Shown here one piece after another: positions 1 to 8,136 of a stretch of 64,000 nt of DNA; position 1 is the stretch's first letter; every line of letters starts with the position of its first letter. This stretch comes from an uncultured Fusicatenibacter sp. (GTDB taxonomy: Bacteria > Bacillota > Clostridia > Lachnospirales > Lachnospiraceae): NCBI GenBank assembly GCA_902493585.1, contig CABUPZ010000002.1, forward strand, positions 25,145 through 89,144, written 5' to 3'. The notes below the pieces were generated by a model that saw only the letters and a program-made list of their open reading frames with translations, did not search any database and was not told the origin of the DNA. Made by a program: the position numbers and the translations under genes.

Positions 1-61
1 GCACGAAATAAAGCACGTAATCTGTACGCTATAGATAAAAAAGAAGGGAGCAGAAAAGCCT

Positions 62-355
62 ATGACAGATATCCTGGAAAAACTGGATGAATTGCAGAAA
101 CGTGCGCTGCATGACACGGATGTGAGAGCAAAACTGCTTGCCACAAGAAAAGAAAAAGCGCCGATCAGCGCATTTTGCAAAACATGCCGGGAACTGGGAT
201 ACGAAATCTATGATATGGACCTGGTATGCGCAGGAGAAGAATTCTACGCGGCCATGAGAAGAAGCACCAACGGCGGTGGAGAAAATTCACCCATGCTCGC
301 CTGGGAAGACGACTTCTACGAACTGTTTATGGCAAATTTGGAAGAGAAAGAATAA
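62..355 (+). CDS. small Nif11-like protein of unknown function
   Basis: I do not recognise a defined function. The 97-residue product is soluble, with no signal peptide or membrane segment. It opens with an amphipathic helix (residues 1-25), continues with a Cys-x-x-Cys segment around residues 39-42 (AFCKTCRELGYEIYDMD) and has a glycine-rich patch (RRSTNGGGENSP, about 66-77) before an acidic aromatic C-terminus. The helical N-terminal half followed by a REAGY-like motif loosely resembles Nif11-type small proteins or leader peptides, but this is pattern resemblance only. An AAGGGAG ribosome binding site lies about 11 bases before the ATG. The gene is convergent with znuB, and a long hairpin separates them. 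No peptide-modifying enzyme is adjacent, so a RiPP precursor role is not supported here. Confidence 0.6.
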   Translation: MTDILEKLDELQKRALHDTDVRAKLLATRKEKAPISAFCKTCRELGYEIYDMDLVCAGEEFYAAMRRSTNGGGENSPMLAWEDDFYELFMANLEEKE

Positions 356-433
356 AAACAATGGCAATGGGATTCCGTGAACACTGAAAAAATTTCGCCA
401 AAGCACACCTGCCCTCTCGCAATAAACCAACAG

Positions 434-530
434 AAAACGAATGAGGGCGGGGATTCCCGGGCGGCGGGGCCTGCCCCCCTGCACGTCCCGCCGCCCGGGA
501 GTCTCCGCCCTCGTTCGTTTTCGTCCGTTT
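434..530. repeat. long inverted repeat between convergent genes
   Basis: Two GC-rich arms of about 35 bases pair almost perfectly: AAAACGAATGAGGGCGGGGA on the left matches the reverse complement of the right arm ending CCCTCGTTCGTTTT. The loop is short and C-rich. The right edge continues as TTTTCGTCCGTTT and runs into the znuB stop codon (529-531, minus strand). The location suits a bidirectional terminator, but the edge motif recurs beside other long hairpins in this window, so I treat it as a member of a repeat family. Confidence 0.75.
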
Positions 531-1344
531 ATGCATTCTTCCTCCCTATGAGAGAGAAGAGGAGGAAGGCGATCAGATTGACTACCACAACCGTCGCTCC
601 CGCCGGAGAAGACACCACAAAGGAAAGTGCCATACCGATCAGGAAGCAGATGATCGACAGTGCCGCCGCGCAGAAGATCACGCTGCGGAAGGTCCTGCAC
701 ACCCGCATGGCGGTCAGCGCCGGGAAGATCAGCAGGCTGGAGATCAGCAGCGCGCCCATCATCCGCATGCCAAGGACAATGGTGATCGCGGTGAGAAATG
801 CCAGCAGCATATTGTACAGCTCCGCTTTCACGCCGGTGGCTTTGGCAAACGTTTCGTCGAAAGTAACGGCAAAGATCCTGGTGTAGAATACAACAAACAG
901 GATCAGTACCAGGATGGACAGGATCACGCTGAGGATCACATCCTCCCGGCTCATGGCAAGGATGCTTCCGAACATGTAGTTGTTCACATCCGTATTCATT
1001 CCGCTGGACCAGGACACGGTGATCACACCGATGGCAAGCGCGCTGCTGGAGATCAGAGCGATTGCGGCGTCCCCTTTGATCTTGCTGCTTTCGCTCATGC
1101 GCAGCAGAAGGAAGGCGGCAAGTACCACCACCGGGATCGTGACGGCAAGCGGCGCCCAGCCCAGGGCGGTAGAGATGGCAAGCGCGCCGAAGCCCACATG
1201 GGACAGGCCGTCGCCGATCATCGAATAACGTTTCAATACCAGGCTTACGCCCAGCAGCGCCGCGCACAGGGACACCAGAATGCCGACCAGAAGGGCGCGC
1301 TGCATAAATGGATAAGAGAGCATTTCTCTGAACAGATCAAACAT
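529..1344 (-). CDS. znuB: zinc/manganese ABC transporter permease
   Basis: Membrane component of a metal ABC importer of the ABC-3 family (ZnuB/MntB/AdcB). The 271-residue product is almost wholly hydrophobic, with about eight predicted helices. The ATG at 1344 was chosen because GGGAGGT sits 7 bases upstream; an in-frame extension to 1449 would run back into znuC and has no ribosome binding site. The start overlaps the end of znuC by 8 bases (shared CATGTTTGA), so the two are translationally coupled. It is the last gene of the order znuA-znuC-znuB. The metal is inferred to be zinc from the histidine-rich loop of the binding protein; manganese cannot be excluded. Confidence 0.93.
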   Translation of the reverse strand: MFDLFREMLSYPFMQRALLVGILVSLCAALLGVSLVLKRYSMIGDGLSHVGFGALAISTALGWAPLAVTIPVVVLAAFLLLRMSESSKIKGDAAIALISSSALAIGVITVSWSSGMNTDVNNYMFGSILAMSREDVILSVILSILVLILFVVFYTRIFAVTFDETFAKATGVKAELYNMLLAFLTAITIVLGMRMMGALLISSLLIFPALTAMRVCRTFRSVIFCAAALSIICFLIGMALSFVVSSPAGATVVVVNLIAFLLFSLIGRKNA

Positions 1345-2047
1345 GACGGATACCTCCCAGAAATTCTTTCCCCACCTCACTGCTGCGGTATTCTTCGGTT
1401 GTTCCGAAGAAAAGCTGTTTCTGATCCAGATGAAGGATGTGGGTCGCATAAGGCAGGATGTTTTTCAGGTCATGGGAGACCATCAGAACCGTGACCTTTT
1501 GCTCCCGGTTAATGCGGGAAATCAGCTGATACATTTCTTCGGTCATGACCGGGTCCAGTCCGGTCACCGGCTCGTCCAGCAAAAGCAGTTTTTTTGTGGC
1601 GCACAGGGCACGGGCGAGGAGTACCCTCTGCTGCTGGCCGCCGGACAGATCCCGGTAACAGCGTTTCTTCAGAGGAAGCAGATCCAGCAGTTCCATCTTC
1701 TGAAGGGCGTCTTTTTTATCTTCCCTGGTATAGAACGGAGGAAAATGCAGACGGTTCTGACGGCCGGACAAAACGACCTCGTAAACGCTTGCCGGGAAAT
1801 CTTTTTGTGCGGCGGTCTGCTGCGGCAGATAGCCGATCTCATTGTGTTTCAGTCCGTCTCCGGTGGTGATCGTGCCGCCGGAAGGCGCTTTCAGATGGAG
1901 AAGTCCTTTGACCAGCGTGCTTTTTCCGGAGCCGTTTTCACCGATGATGCACAGGTAATCGCCGCTGCTGATGGAAAAGTTTACGTCGGTCAGGACGGGA
2001 ATGCCTTCATAGGCGAAAGATACATCTTTACAGGTTAGTAGTGCCAT
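1337..2047 (-). CDS. znuC: zinc/manganese ABC transporter ATP-binding protein
   Basis: Cytoplasmic ATPase that powers the importer. The 236 residues include Walker A (GENGSGKSTL, about residues 36-45), a Q-loop region, the ABC signature LSGGQQQRVLLARAL (about 136-150) and Walker B with the following glutamate (LLLLDEPVTGLD). Length is normal for ZnuC/MntB-type ATPases. AAGGAGG lies 10 bases before the ATG. The A of its ATG is also the last base of the znuA stop codon (TAATG), and its own end overlaps znuB by 8 bases, so the three genes form a tight operon read leftward from the znuA promoter region. Confidence 0.95.
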   Translation of the reverse strand: MALLTCKDVSFAYEGIPVLTDVNFSISSGDYLCIIGENGSGKSTLVKGLLHLKAPSGGTITTGDGLKHNEIGYLPQQTAAQKDFPASVYEVVLSGRQNRLHFPPFYTREDKKDALQKMELLDLLPLKKRCYRDLSGGQQQRVLLARALCATKKLLLLDEPVTGLDPVMTEEMYQLISRINREQKVTVLMVSHDLKNILPYATHILHLDQKQLFFGTTEEYRSSEVGKEFLGGIRHV

Positions 2048-3063
2048 TAATTCAAAGCCTCCTTTAAAACCTGGACATTCCGCTCCATCAGATCCAGGTA
2101 GGTGACACCCTGTTCAAAATCGTCTTTGGTAACGTTATGACAGGAATGGAGCTGCAGTTTCTTTGCGCCGGTGGCTTCACAGATGCTGTCGGTCATCTTC
2201 TCGTTGGAAAGTTCGATGGAGAAGACCACAGGAATCTGTTCTTCTTTTACTTTGTCGATCAGGAATGCCACAGTTTTGGCGCTGGCCTCGGATTCCGAGG
2301 AACAGCCCGGGAATGCGGCATAATAGTCCAGTCCGTAGGCGTCCGCCAGATAACGGAATGGAAAGCGGTCGCCGAGGATGATCGTATTCCGCTTAGCAGA
2401 ATCTGTCACCTCCTGAAATTCCTGATCCAGCTGTTCCAGTTCCGCGATATAATCGGCAGCATTTTGCGTGTAATCCGCGGCGTTTTCAGGATCGATGGAA
2501 ATCAGTGCGTCCCGGAGCTTTTCCACGATCAGGATCGCGTTCCGCGGTGAGGTCCAGACATGCTCGTCCTGTTCTGCGTGTTCGTGGTCCGTTTCCTCCG
2601 TGAGATCCGGATCGTCCGTTCCGTCAGTGTGCTCTTCTTCGTGGTCATGGGCATGCCCGTGGGATTCCATTCCTTCCACTTCCTCCTCGGCAACCGTCTC
2701 CACGCAGTCCATCAGTGTAACGATCTCCTTTCCGGAAGTATCCACCGATTCCAGGATCGTCTCCACCCAGGCGTCGGAATCTCCGCCTACATATACAAAG
2801 AGATCACTTCTGGAAACGGCAATCATATCTGCCGGCGTTGGCTCAAAGGAATGACTCTCAGCCCCCGGTTTCAGGAGCATGGTCAGTTCCAGATGGTCAC
2901 CGCCGATCTGACGCAGAAAATCGTACTGAGGGAAAATCGTTGCGACTGCGCGGATTTTAGAAGAATCCTCAGGCTGCGAAGATTCTGCGGGAGCACATCC
3001 CGTAAGGAGGAGCAGCAGAACAGACGTGGATAATAAACTAGAAACAAATTTTGAGATTTTCAT
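2047..3063 (-). CDS. znuA: zinc-binding lipoprotein of metal ABC importer
   Basis: Extracellular solute-binding lipoprotein of the cluster 9 (ZnuA/AdcA/TroA) family. Starting at the ATG at 3063, with GGAG 8 bases upstream, gives 338 residues with a short charged N-terminus, a hydrophobic stretch and the lipobox LLTGC. An alternative ATG at 3081 adds six residues and has no good ribosome binding site. About residues 125-165 form a His/Asp/Glu-rich loop (for example ESHGHAHDHEEEH, then DHEHAEQDEHVW). This is typical of zinc-specific members, and the last His is probably the second metal ligand. The C-terminal half carries the remaining fold elements. First gene of the operon with znuC and znuB. 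Confidence 0.94.
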   Translation of the reverse strand: MKISKFVSSLLSTSVLLLLLTGCAPAESSQPEDSSKIRAVATIFPQYDFLRQIGGDHLELTMLLKPGAESHSFEPTPADMIAVSRSDLFVYVGGDSDAWVETILESVDTSGKEIVTLMDCVETVAEEEVEGMESHGHAHDHEEEHTDGTDDPDLTEETDHEHAEQDEHVWTSPRNAILIVEKLRDALISIDPENAADYTQNAADYIAELEQLDQEFQEVTDSAKRNTIILGDRFPFRYLADAYGLDYYAAFPGCSSESEASAKTVAFLIDKVKEEQIPVVFSIELSNEKMTDSICEATGAKKLQLHSCHNVTKDDFEQGVTYLDLMERNVQVLKEALN

Positions 3064-3105
3064 TGCTGTACTCCGTTTCATAAAATCCGATGTTGTTGGT
3101 TGAAT

Positions 3106-3141
3106 GCAGTTCAGACACGTTCAGAATCGTGAACGAACTGC
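3106..3141. promoter_or_regulatory. inverted repeat between divergent znuA and pepF
   Basis: The sequence GCAGTTC-agacac-GTTCA is mirrored after a 7-base gap by TGAACGAACTGC. The inner arms CGTTCA and TGAACG form a perfect 6+6 palindrome with a 6-base spacer. The repeat lies 43 bases upstream of the znuA ATG and just before a candidate pepF promoter. It could be an operator for a metal-responsive repressor, but it does not match the classical Fur/Zur or AdcR boxes I know, so the regulator is unknown. Confidence 0.45.
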
Positions 3142-3151
3142 GGGATTCTGT

Positions 3152-3181
3152 TTGGTACAAATTACTTCCCTATCATATAGT
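3152..3181 (+). promoter_or_regulatory. candidate promoter for pepF
   Basis: TTGGTA, an 18-base spacer, and TATAGT, in the divergent gap upstream of pepF. The match to the sigma-A consensus is moderate. The leader to the chosen pepF start would be about 105 bases. Confidence 0.45.
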
Positions 3182-3292
3182 ATAGAGGATATCCTTGTCA
3201 AGAAACGGATAAAAGCATACAATGAGATTGGCTGCCGGATACGCAGAACTTTCCAGCAGCAAAAAAATGTACAGGAAAGGATGACAGAAAAG

Positions 3293-4966
3293 ATGAAGTT
3301 CAGTGAAATGCCCTACACAAGGATTGATTTCGCCGGGGTCGAGGAAGAAATGAAGGAGCTGATGCAGGAACTGCAGGAGGCGGGAAACGGTGAAGAGCAG
3401 TTTGAGGTTCATAAGAAATTTTACCGTTTGAATGACCGGGTGCAGACCCAGGCGACCATCTGCTCGATTCGTCATACCATTGACACAACGGATTCTTTCT
3501 ATGAAAAAGAGCAGGAGTATTACGATGCGCAGATGCCCGCTTACTCCAATCTGTGTGTGGCTTACCAGAAATTACTGTTTGAATCCCCGTACCGGGCAGC
3601 GTTGGAGCAGAAGATCGGGCCGGTTGCGTTCAAAAATATGGAAATGGCAATGAAAGCAGTGTCCGATGAGGTCATCCCTCTGATGCAGGAGGAGAACGCC
3701 CTGGTGACAGAGTATGAAAAACTGCTGGCAGGCGCAAAGATCGACTGGAACGGGGACACTCTGAATCTTTCTTTGCTGACCCCGTATCTGACCAGTGAGG
3801 ATCCGGCTGTGCGCAGAAAGGCTGCGGAAAAGCAGAATGAATTTTTTGCGAGCATCGGACAGAAGCTGGACGAGCTCTACGACCGGCTGGTGAAAAACAG
3901 GACGGAGCAGGCACAGAAGCTTGGTTTTGAAACCTATACACCGCTGGGCTATCTGAGAATGCAGAGAAACTGTTATGGAAGGGAAGCGGTGGAAAATCTG
4001 CGCCGTCAGGTGAAAGAGATTTTTGTGCCGTTTGCGGAAAAAATGTATGAGAAGCGCAGAAACCGTCTGGGAATGGACACCATGACCTGGTCGGACGAGC
4101 AGGTGTTCGGACCTGAGGGAAATCCACAGCCGGAAGGTACACCGGAAGAGATTCTGGCGGCGGGACAGAAGATGTATGGGGAACTTTCTCCCGAAACCAG
4201 AGAATTCTTTGACTTTATGATGGAAAATGAGCTGATGGATGTTTTTGGAAGAAAGACCAAGGCAGTCGGCGGCTATATGACTTATCTTCCCGATTACAAG
4301 GCGCCGTTTATCTTTGCGAACTTTAACGGAACCAGCGGGGATGTGGATGTCATGACCCACGAGTGCGGACATGCGTTCCAGGGATATCTGGCAGCGGAGG
4401 ATCCGATCCGGGAACATGCGGATATCGGAATGGAGACGGCGGAAATCCACTCCATGTCCATGGAGTTTTTCACTGAACCCTGGTACCATCTTTTCTTCGG
4501 AGAGGAGAAGACAAAGGAGTATACCCAGATGCATCTGGAAGATGCCATTCTGTTTGTTCCTTACGGCTGCATGGTAGATGAGTTTCAGCATGAAGTCTAC
4601 GACCATCCGGAGATGACGCCGGACGAGCGCAAACAGGTATGGAAACGCCTGGAGAAAGAGTACAAGCCCCATCTGAATTACGGCGGTCTGTCGTTTTTTG
4701 AAGCAGGATGCTTCTGGCAGAAACAGCACCATATTTACAGCTATCCATTGTATTATATCGATTACGTGATCGCCCAGCTCTGTGCCTTTGAATTCAAGGA
4801 ATGGATGGACCGTGATTATGAGGGAGCGTGGAAGAGCTATGTAAAATTATGCAGGATGTCTGCATCAAAGTTTCATACGGAGCTTCTGAAAGATATCGGG
4901 CTGGACACCCCGTTTGCAGATGGAACCATAAGTAAAATTGTGGCTGGACTGGAAAAATTAATATAA
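3293..4966 (+). CDS. pepF: M3 family oligoendopeptidase F
   Basis: Zinc metallopeptidase of the M3B family that cleaves short peptides in the cytoplasm. The catalytic motif HECGH is at residues 356-360 (numbered from 3293), with a further glutamate about 24 residues on (ETAEIHS) as the expected third zinc ligand. The 557-residue length fits the clostridial PepF group. I chose the ATG at 3293 (MKFSEMPYTRIDF), the usual N-terminus; the longer open frame back to 3104 crosses the promoter region, and AGGAAAGG lies about 12 bases upstream. It stands directly before an oligopeptide importer, so it probably degrades imported peptides. Confidence 0.93.
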   Translation: MKFSEMPYTRIDFAGVEEEMKELMQELQEAGNGEEQFEVHKKFYRLNDRVQTQATICSIRHTIDTTDSFYEKEQEYYDAQMPAYSNLCVAYQKLLFESPYRAALEQKIGPVAFKNMEMAMKAVSDEVIPLMQEENALVTEYEKLLAGAKIDWNGDTLNLSLLTPYLTSEDPAVRRKAAEKQNEFFASIGQKLDELYDRLVKNRTEQAQKLGFETYTPLGYLRMQRNCYGREAVENLRRQVKEIFVPFAEKMYEKRRNRLGMDTMTWSDEQVFGPEGNPQPEGTPEEILAAGQKMYGELSPETREFFDFMMENELMDVFGRKTKAVGGYMTYLPDYKAPFIFANFNGTSGDVDVMTHECGHAFQGYLAAEDPIREHADIGMETAEIHSMSMEFFTEPWYHLFFGEEKTKEYTQMHLEDAILFVPYGCMVDEFQHEVYDHPEMTPDERKQVWKRLEKEYKPHLNYGGLSFFEAGCFWQKQHHIYSYPLYYIDYVIAQLCAFEFKEWMDRDYEGAWKSYVKLCRMSASKFHTELLKDIGLDTPFADGTISKIVAGLEKLI

Positions 4967-5057
4967 TTTGGAAACAATAAATCAAAGTTTACTGAAATCA
5001 TTATACTTTCTGGAAAGAATATACAGTTGAAAATGCATAAAAATTTGCAAGAATTGC

Positions 5058-5085
5058 TTGACAAAAATCTGGACTTAACTATAAT
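5058..5085 (+). promoter_or_regulatory. strong sigma-A promoter for the opp operon
   Basis: Consensus TTGACA and TATAAT hexamers separated by 16 bases, ending 38 bases before the oppA start codon. The 5' leader would therefore be short, about 30 bases, which leaves no room for a riboswitch. Confidence 0.85.
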
Positions 5086-5122
5086 ACATTGTGTTGACAT
5101 TTTACGAAAGGAAGACAATACA

Positions 5123-6832
5123 ATGAAAAAGAAACTTTTAGCAGCAGTTTTAGCTGGTGCGATGGTTCTGTCCCTTGGTGCTTGCGGAAGTTCCAATTCC
5201 GGTTCTGACGGAAACGCTTCTTCCACAGGCAGTGCCTCCAATGCAAGCAGCAGTTCCAGCGCGGATGCAAACACAGGAAATTCAGGCTTTGCCGGAACTC
5301 CGGAAGCGGACATGTATACTATCGACCTTCGTACCGAACCAGATGAGATGAACAGCGTTCTGACCACAGACGTTCCGTCTTCTGATCTTCTCCGTATGAC
5401 TATGGTAAGTCTGTACCGTCTGGATGCAAACGACGAGCCGGTTGCGGATCTGGCAGAGACCACACAGGTCAGCGAAGATGGCCGTACTTATACTATGACT
5501 CTTCGTCAGGATGCAAAATGGACCAACGGCGAACCGGTAACTGCGCATGATTTTGTATTTTCTTATCAGCTGATGTGTAATAAAGATACAGCTTCTGCCT
5601 ATGCATTCATCATGACAGATAACTTGCTGAACGGAAGCGAAGTTTATGATGGCGCAATGGATCCGTCAGAACTGGGTGTAAAGGCACTGGACGATTATAC
5701 GTTGGAAGTTACTTTTAAAAACCCGATTCCGTATGCGGAGCATCTGCTGGCATTTGCTTCTTATTATCCGGTAAACCAGAAAGCATATGAAGAGATCGGC
5801 GCTGATAATTATGGGAATGATATTGATTCTATCGTAACGAACGGCGCATATACGATGACCGAGTGGGTACACGACGATCATGTAACTCTGACTGCAAACG
5901 AAGATTTCTATGATCCGGACAGATGTGCGGTAAAAAATGTAAAGTTCATCATGCTGAATGATACCAATGCACGTATGAACGCCTTCCAGGCAGGACAGGT
6001 AGACTGTGTCAACCTGAGCGGTGATCAGATTGAGCAGGCAAAACAGCTGGGAATCACAGTAGAAAATTATGTGGATAACGGTAACTGGTACTTCCAGTTC
6101 AATACACAGCACACAGAAGTGGGACTTGGAAATGCCAACATCCGTCTGGCGCTGGGTATGGCGATCGATACTCAGAGCCTCTGTGACAACATTCTGAAAG
6201 ACGGTTCCGTACCGGCAACCGGTCTGGTACCGACGACGATCGCAGGTGCGAACGATCAGAAATACCGTGAGGCAGTAGGTGATTTCGTAGGATATGATCC
6301 GGAAGCAGCAAAAGCGGCATTCGAACAGGGACTTCAGGAGACTGGTCTGAAGGCGGAAGACGTGAAACTGAGTCTGCTGTGTGACGACTCTGATGCATCT
6401 CAGAAAGTAGCACAGTTCTTCCAGGCACAGTGGAGCGAAAATCTTGGCATTGATGTTGAGATCACACCGCAGCAGTTCAAATCCCGTCTGGATTCCATGG
6501 ACAGCGGCGATTTTGATATCGTATTCGCAGGATGGGCGCCGGATTACAACGATGCGATGACCTATCTGGATATGTTTATGAAAGACAACGGAAACAACTA
6601 CGGTAAATATGACAATCCGGAGTACGACAGTCTTCTGGAACAGGCAATGAGCGAGCAGGATGCTGCAAAACGTCAGGAACTGCTTGCACAGGCGGAAGAA
6701 CTGGTAACTAAGACAGACGCAGCGGTTTATCCGGTGTACTTCAGCTCCTGCTCTTATGCGGTATCTGACAAAGTACAGGATATGACCCGTACCGGATTCC
6801 AGGAGTTTGACTTTACAGACGCAGCGGACTGA
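5123..6832 (+). CDS. oppA: oligopeptide ABC transporter substrate-binding lipoprotein
   Basis: SBP_bac_5 family peptide-binding lipoprotein of 569 residues. A type II signal peptide ends in the lipobox LSLGAC and is followed by a low-complexity Ser/Gly/Asn/Ala linker (about residues 24-58) that tethers the domain to the membrane. The folded part carries typical features such as KWTNGEPVTAHDFVFSYQLM and the C-terminal ATKTDAAVYPVYF-like region. AAAGGAAG lies upstream of the ATG at 5123; the longer open frame starting at 5027 covers the promoter and is not real. First gene of oppABCDF, separated from oppB by 341 bases with a hairpin. This spacing may let oppA be made in excess over the membrane parts. 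Substrate specificity (di- or oligopeptide) cannot be read from sequence. Confidence 0.95.
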   Translation: MKKKLLAAVLAGAMVLSLGACGSSNSGSDGNASSTGSASNASSSSSADANTGNSGFAGTPEADMYTIDLRTEPDEMNSVLTTDVPSSDLLRMTMVSLYRLDANDEPVADLAETTQVSEDGRTYTMTLRQDAKWTNGEPVTAHDFVFSYQLMCNKDTASAYAFIMTDNLLNGSEVYDGAMDPSELGVKALDDYTLEVTFKNPIPYAEHLLAFASYYPVNQKAYEEIGADNYGNDIDSIVTNGAYTMTEWVHDDHVTLTANEDFYDPDRCAVKNVKFIMLNDTNARMNAFQAGQVDCVNLSGDQIEQAKQLGITVENYVDNGNWYFQFNTQHTEVGLGNANIRLALGMAIDTQSLCDNILKDGSVPATGLVPTTIAGANDQKYREAVGDFVGYDPEAAKAAFEQGLQETGLKAEDVKLSLLCDDSDASQKVAQFFQAQWSENLGIDVEITPQQFKSRLDSMDSGDFDIVFAGWAPDYNDAMTYLDMFMKDNGNNYGKYDNPEYDSLLEQAMSEQDAAKRQELLAQAEELVTKTDAAVYPVYFSSCSYAVSDKVQDMTRTGFQEFDFTDAAD

Positions 6833-6898
6833 TATCGTAACTGTTCAGGAAAAGACTTGAACTTTCGGCCAGAAAAAAGAACAGAAAGCAGAAAGTGA

Positions 6899-6957
6899 CA
6901 GACAGGAGCCGGAGGACAGACGGGAGCAGAAATGCTTCCGGTGTCGGCTCCTGTCTG
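6899..6957 (+). promoter_or_regulatory. hairpin in the oppA-oppB gap
   Basis: Arms AGACAGGAGCCG and CGGCTCCTGTCT enclose a loop of about 33 bases that contains further G/C-rich sequence. The 341-base gap holds no supported gene; the short open frames across it lack ribosome binding sites. A stem-loop here, without a long T-run, fits partial termination or mRNA end protection that sets the oppA to oppB ratio. Confidence 0.5.
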
Positions 6958-7173
6958 TTTCTATCCGTATTTCCTGCTGTTTGCAGCTCTGGGGTTACTT
7001 TCCGCAGAGAAATTCCAGCAGTTGGGAGGACTTTCCCAAGATCGGTATCTTCCGGGAGTGAAAACAGAGCTGTGGACAGCAGTAAAGGACGAGAAGCTGT
7101 CCGACCGTTTGTCAGGTGGAGAACAGACAGAAAAAGTGAAAAGTACAAATGAGATGAAAGGAGCTGATATGCT

Positions 7174-8127
7174 TTGGCGAACCAGATACGCTACATTTTA
7201 AAAAGAATCGTATATTCGCTGATCACGATTCTGGTGCTCGTGGTTATCACATTTCTTCTGATGCAGCTGCTTCCCGGTGATCCGTTTACCGGAGGAAAAG
7301 CGCTTCCGGATAATGTTATGGCGGCGATGAAAGCGAAATACGGACTGGACAAGTCCGTTCCGGAACAGCTGTTCCAGTATATTGCAAATATCCTTCATGG
7401 GGATTTCGGTATTTCCATCCCGGACGGAAGAGCAGTTTCCGATGTGATCGGGGAGGCGTTCCCGGTTTCCTTTGACCTGGGTATCCGTGCGCTGATCTTT
7501 GCGTTTATCATGGGTGTGCTGCTGGGAATTGTTGCGGCGGTAAAGAGAGGAACCGTGTGGGACAGTCTGGCAATGTTCCTTGCACTGATCGGTGTTTCCG
7601 TTCCTTCTTTTATTATGGGAGCGGTGCTGCAGTATTTCCTGGGACTGAAACTGTACCAGGCGACAGGCGTTCAGATCTTTGCGATCATCGGCTGGGCGGA
7701 CATCAACAGCAAGCTGCTTCCGCCGTTTGCACTGGCGTTCGGTTCCATGGCAACGGTCAGCCGTCTGATGCGTACCAGTATGCTGGATGTACTGAGCCAG
7801 GATTATATTAAAACGGCGAAAGCCAAAGGCCTGAATCAGAGACAGGTGGTATGGACCCATGCAGTGCGCAATGCGATTATGCCTGTAGTCACTGTTATGG
7901 GACCGCTGGTAGCAGCTGTCCTTACCGGAGCTTTTGTTGTGGAGAACATTTTCTCCATTCCGGGACTGGGAAGATATTTTGTGCAGAGTGTAACGTCGCT
8001 GAATTATACCATGATCGCAGGAACCACGGTGTTCTACGGGGCATTCCTGATTTTTGCCAATCTGGTTGTCGACATTATTTATGGTCTCATCGACCCGCGT
8101 ATCAAACTGACAGGTAGAAAGGAATAA
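7174..8127 (+). CDS. oppB: oligopeptide ABC transporter permease OppB
   Basis: Inner-membrane permease of the BPD_transp_1 (DppB/OppB) family, 317 residues, six predicted helices. The N-terminus NQIRYILKRIVYSLITIL and the segment QLLPGDPFTG are typical. The cytoplasmic coupling (EAA) loop is DYIKTAKAKGLNQRQVVW around residues 210-227, followed by HAVRNAIMPV. The start is a TTG at 7174, with AAAGGAG 10 bases upstream; a nearby ATG at 7170 is in another frame and stops after ten codons. Followed by oppC after 9 bases. Confidence 0.94.
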   Translation: MANQIRYILKRIVYSLITILVLVVITFLLMQLLPGDPFTGGKALPDNVMAAMKAKYGLDKSVPEQLFQYIANILHGDFGISIPDGRAVSDVIGEAFPVSFDLGIRALIFAFIMGVLLGIVAAVKRGTVWDSLAMFLALIGVSVPSFIMGAVLQYFLGLKLYQATGVQIFAIIGWADINSKLLPPFALAFGSMATVSRLMRTSMLDVLSQDYIKTAKAKGLNQRQVVWTHAVRNAIMPVVTVMGPLVAAVLTGAFVVENIFSIPGLGRYFVQSVTSLNYTMIAGTTVFYGAFLIFANLVVDIIYGLIDPRIKLTGRKE

Positions 8128-8136
8128 GAGCGTAAG

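Noticed and set aside
62..355. the Nif11-like protein as a RiPP precursor
   Set aside because: No modification enzyme or transporter specific to peptides is next to it, and the Cys-x-x-Cys plus acidic tail do not form an obvious leader-core layout.
377..886. 169-codon open frame through the first long hairpin into znuB
   Set aside because: It crosses an inverted repeat and runs antisense to znuB, with no ribosome binding site.
5085..5123. riboswitch or T-box before oppA
   Set aside because: Only about 30 bases separate the expected transcription start from the start codon.
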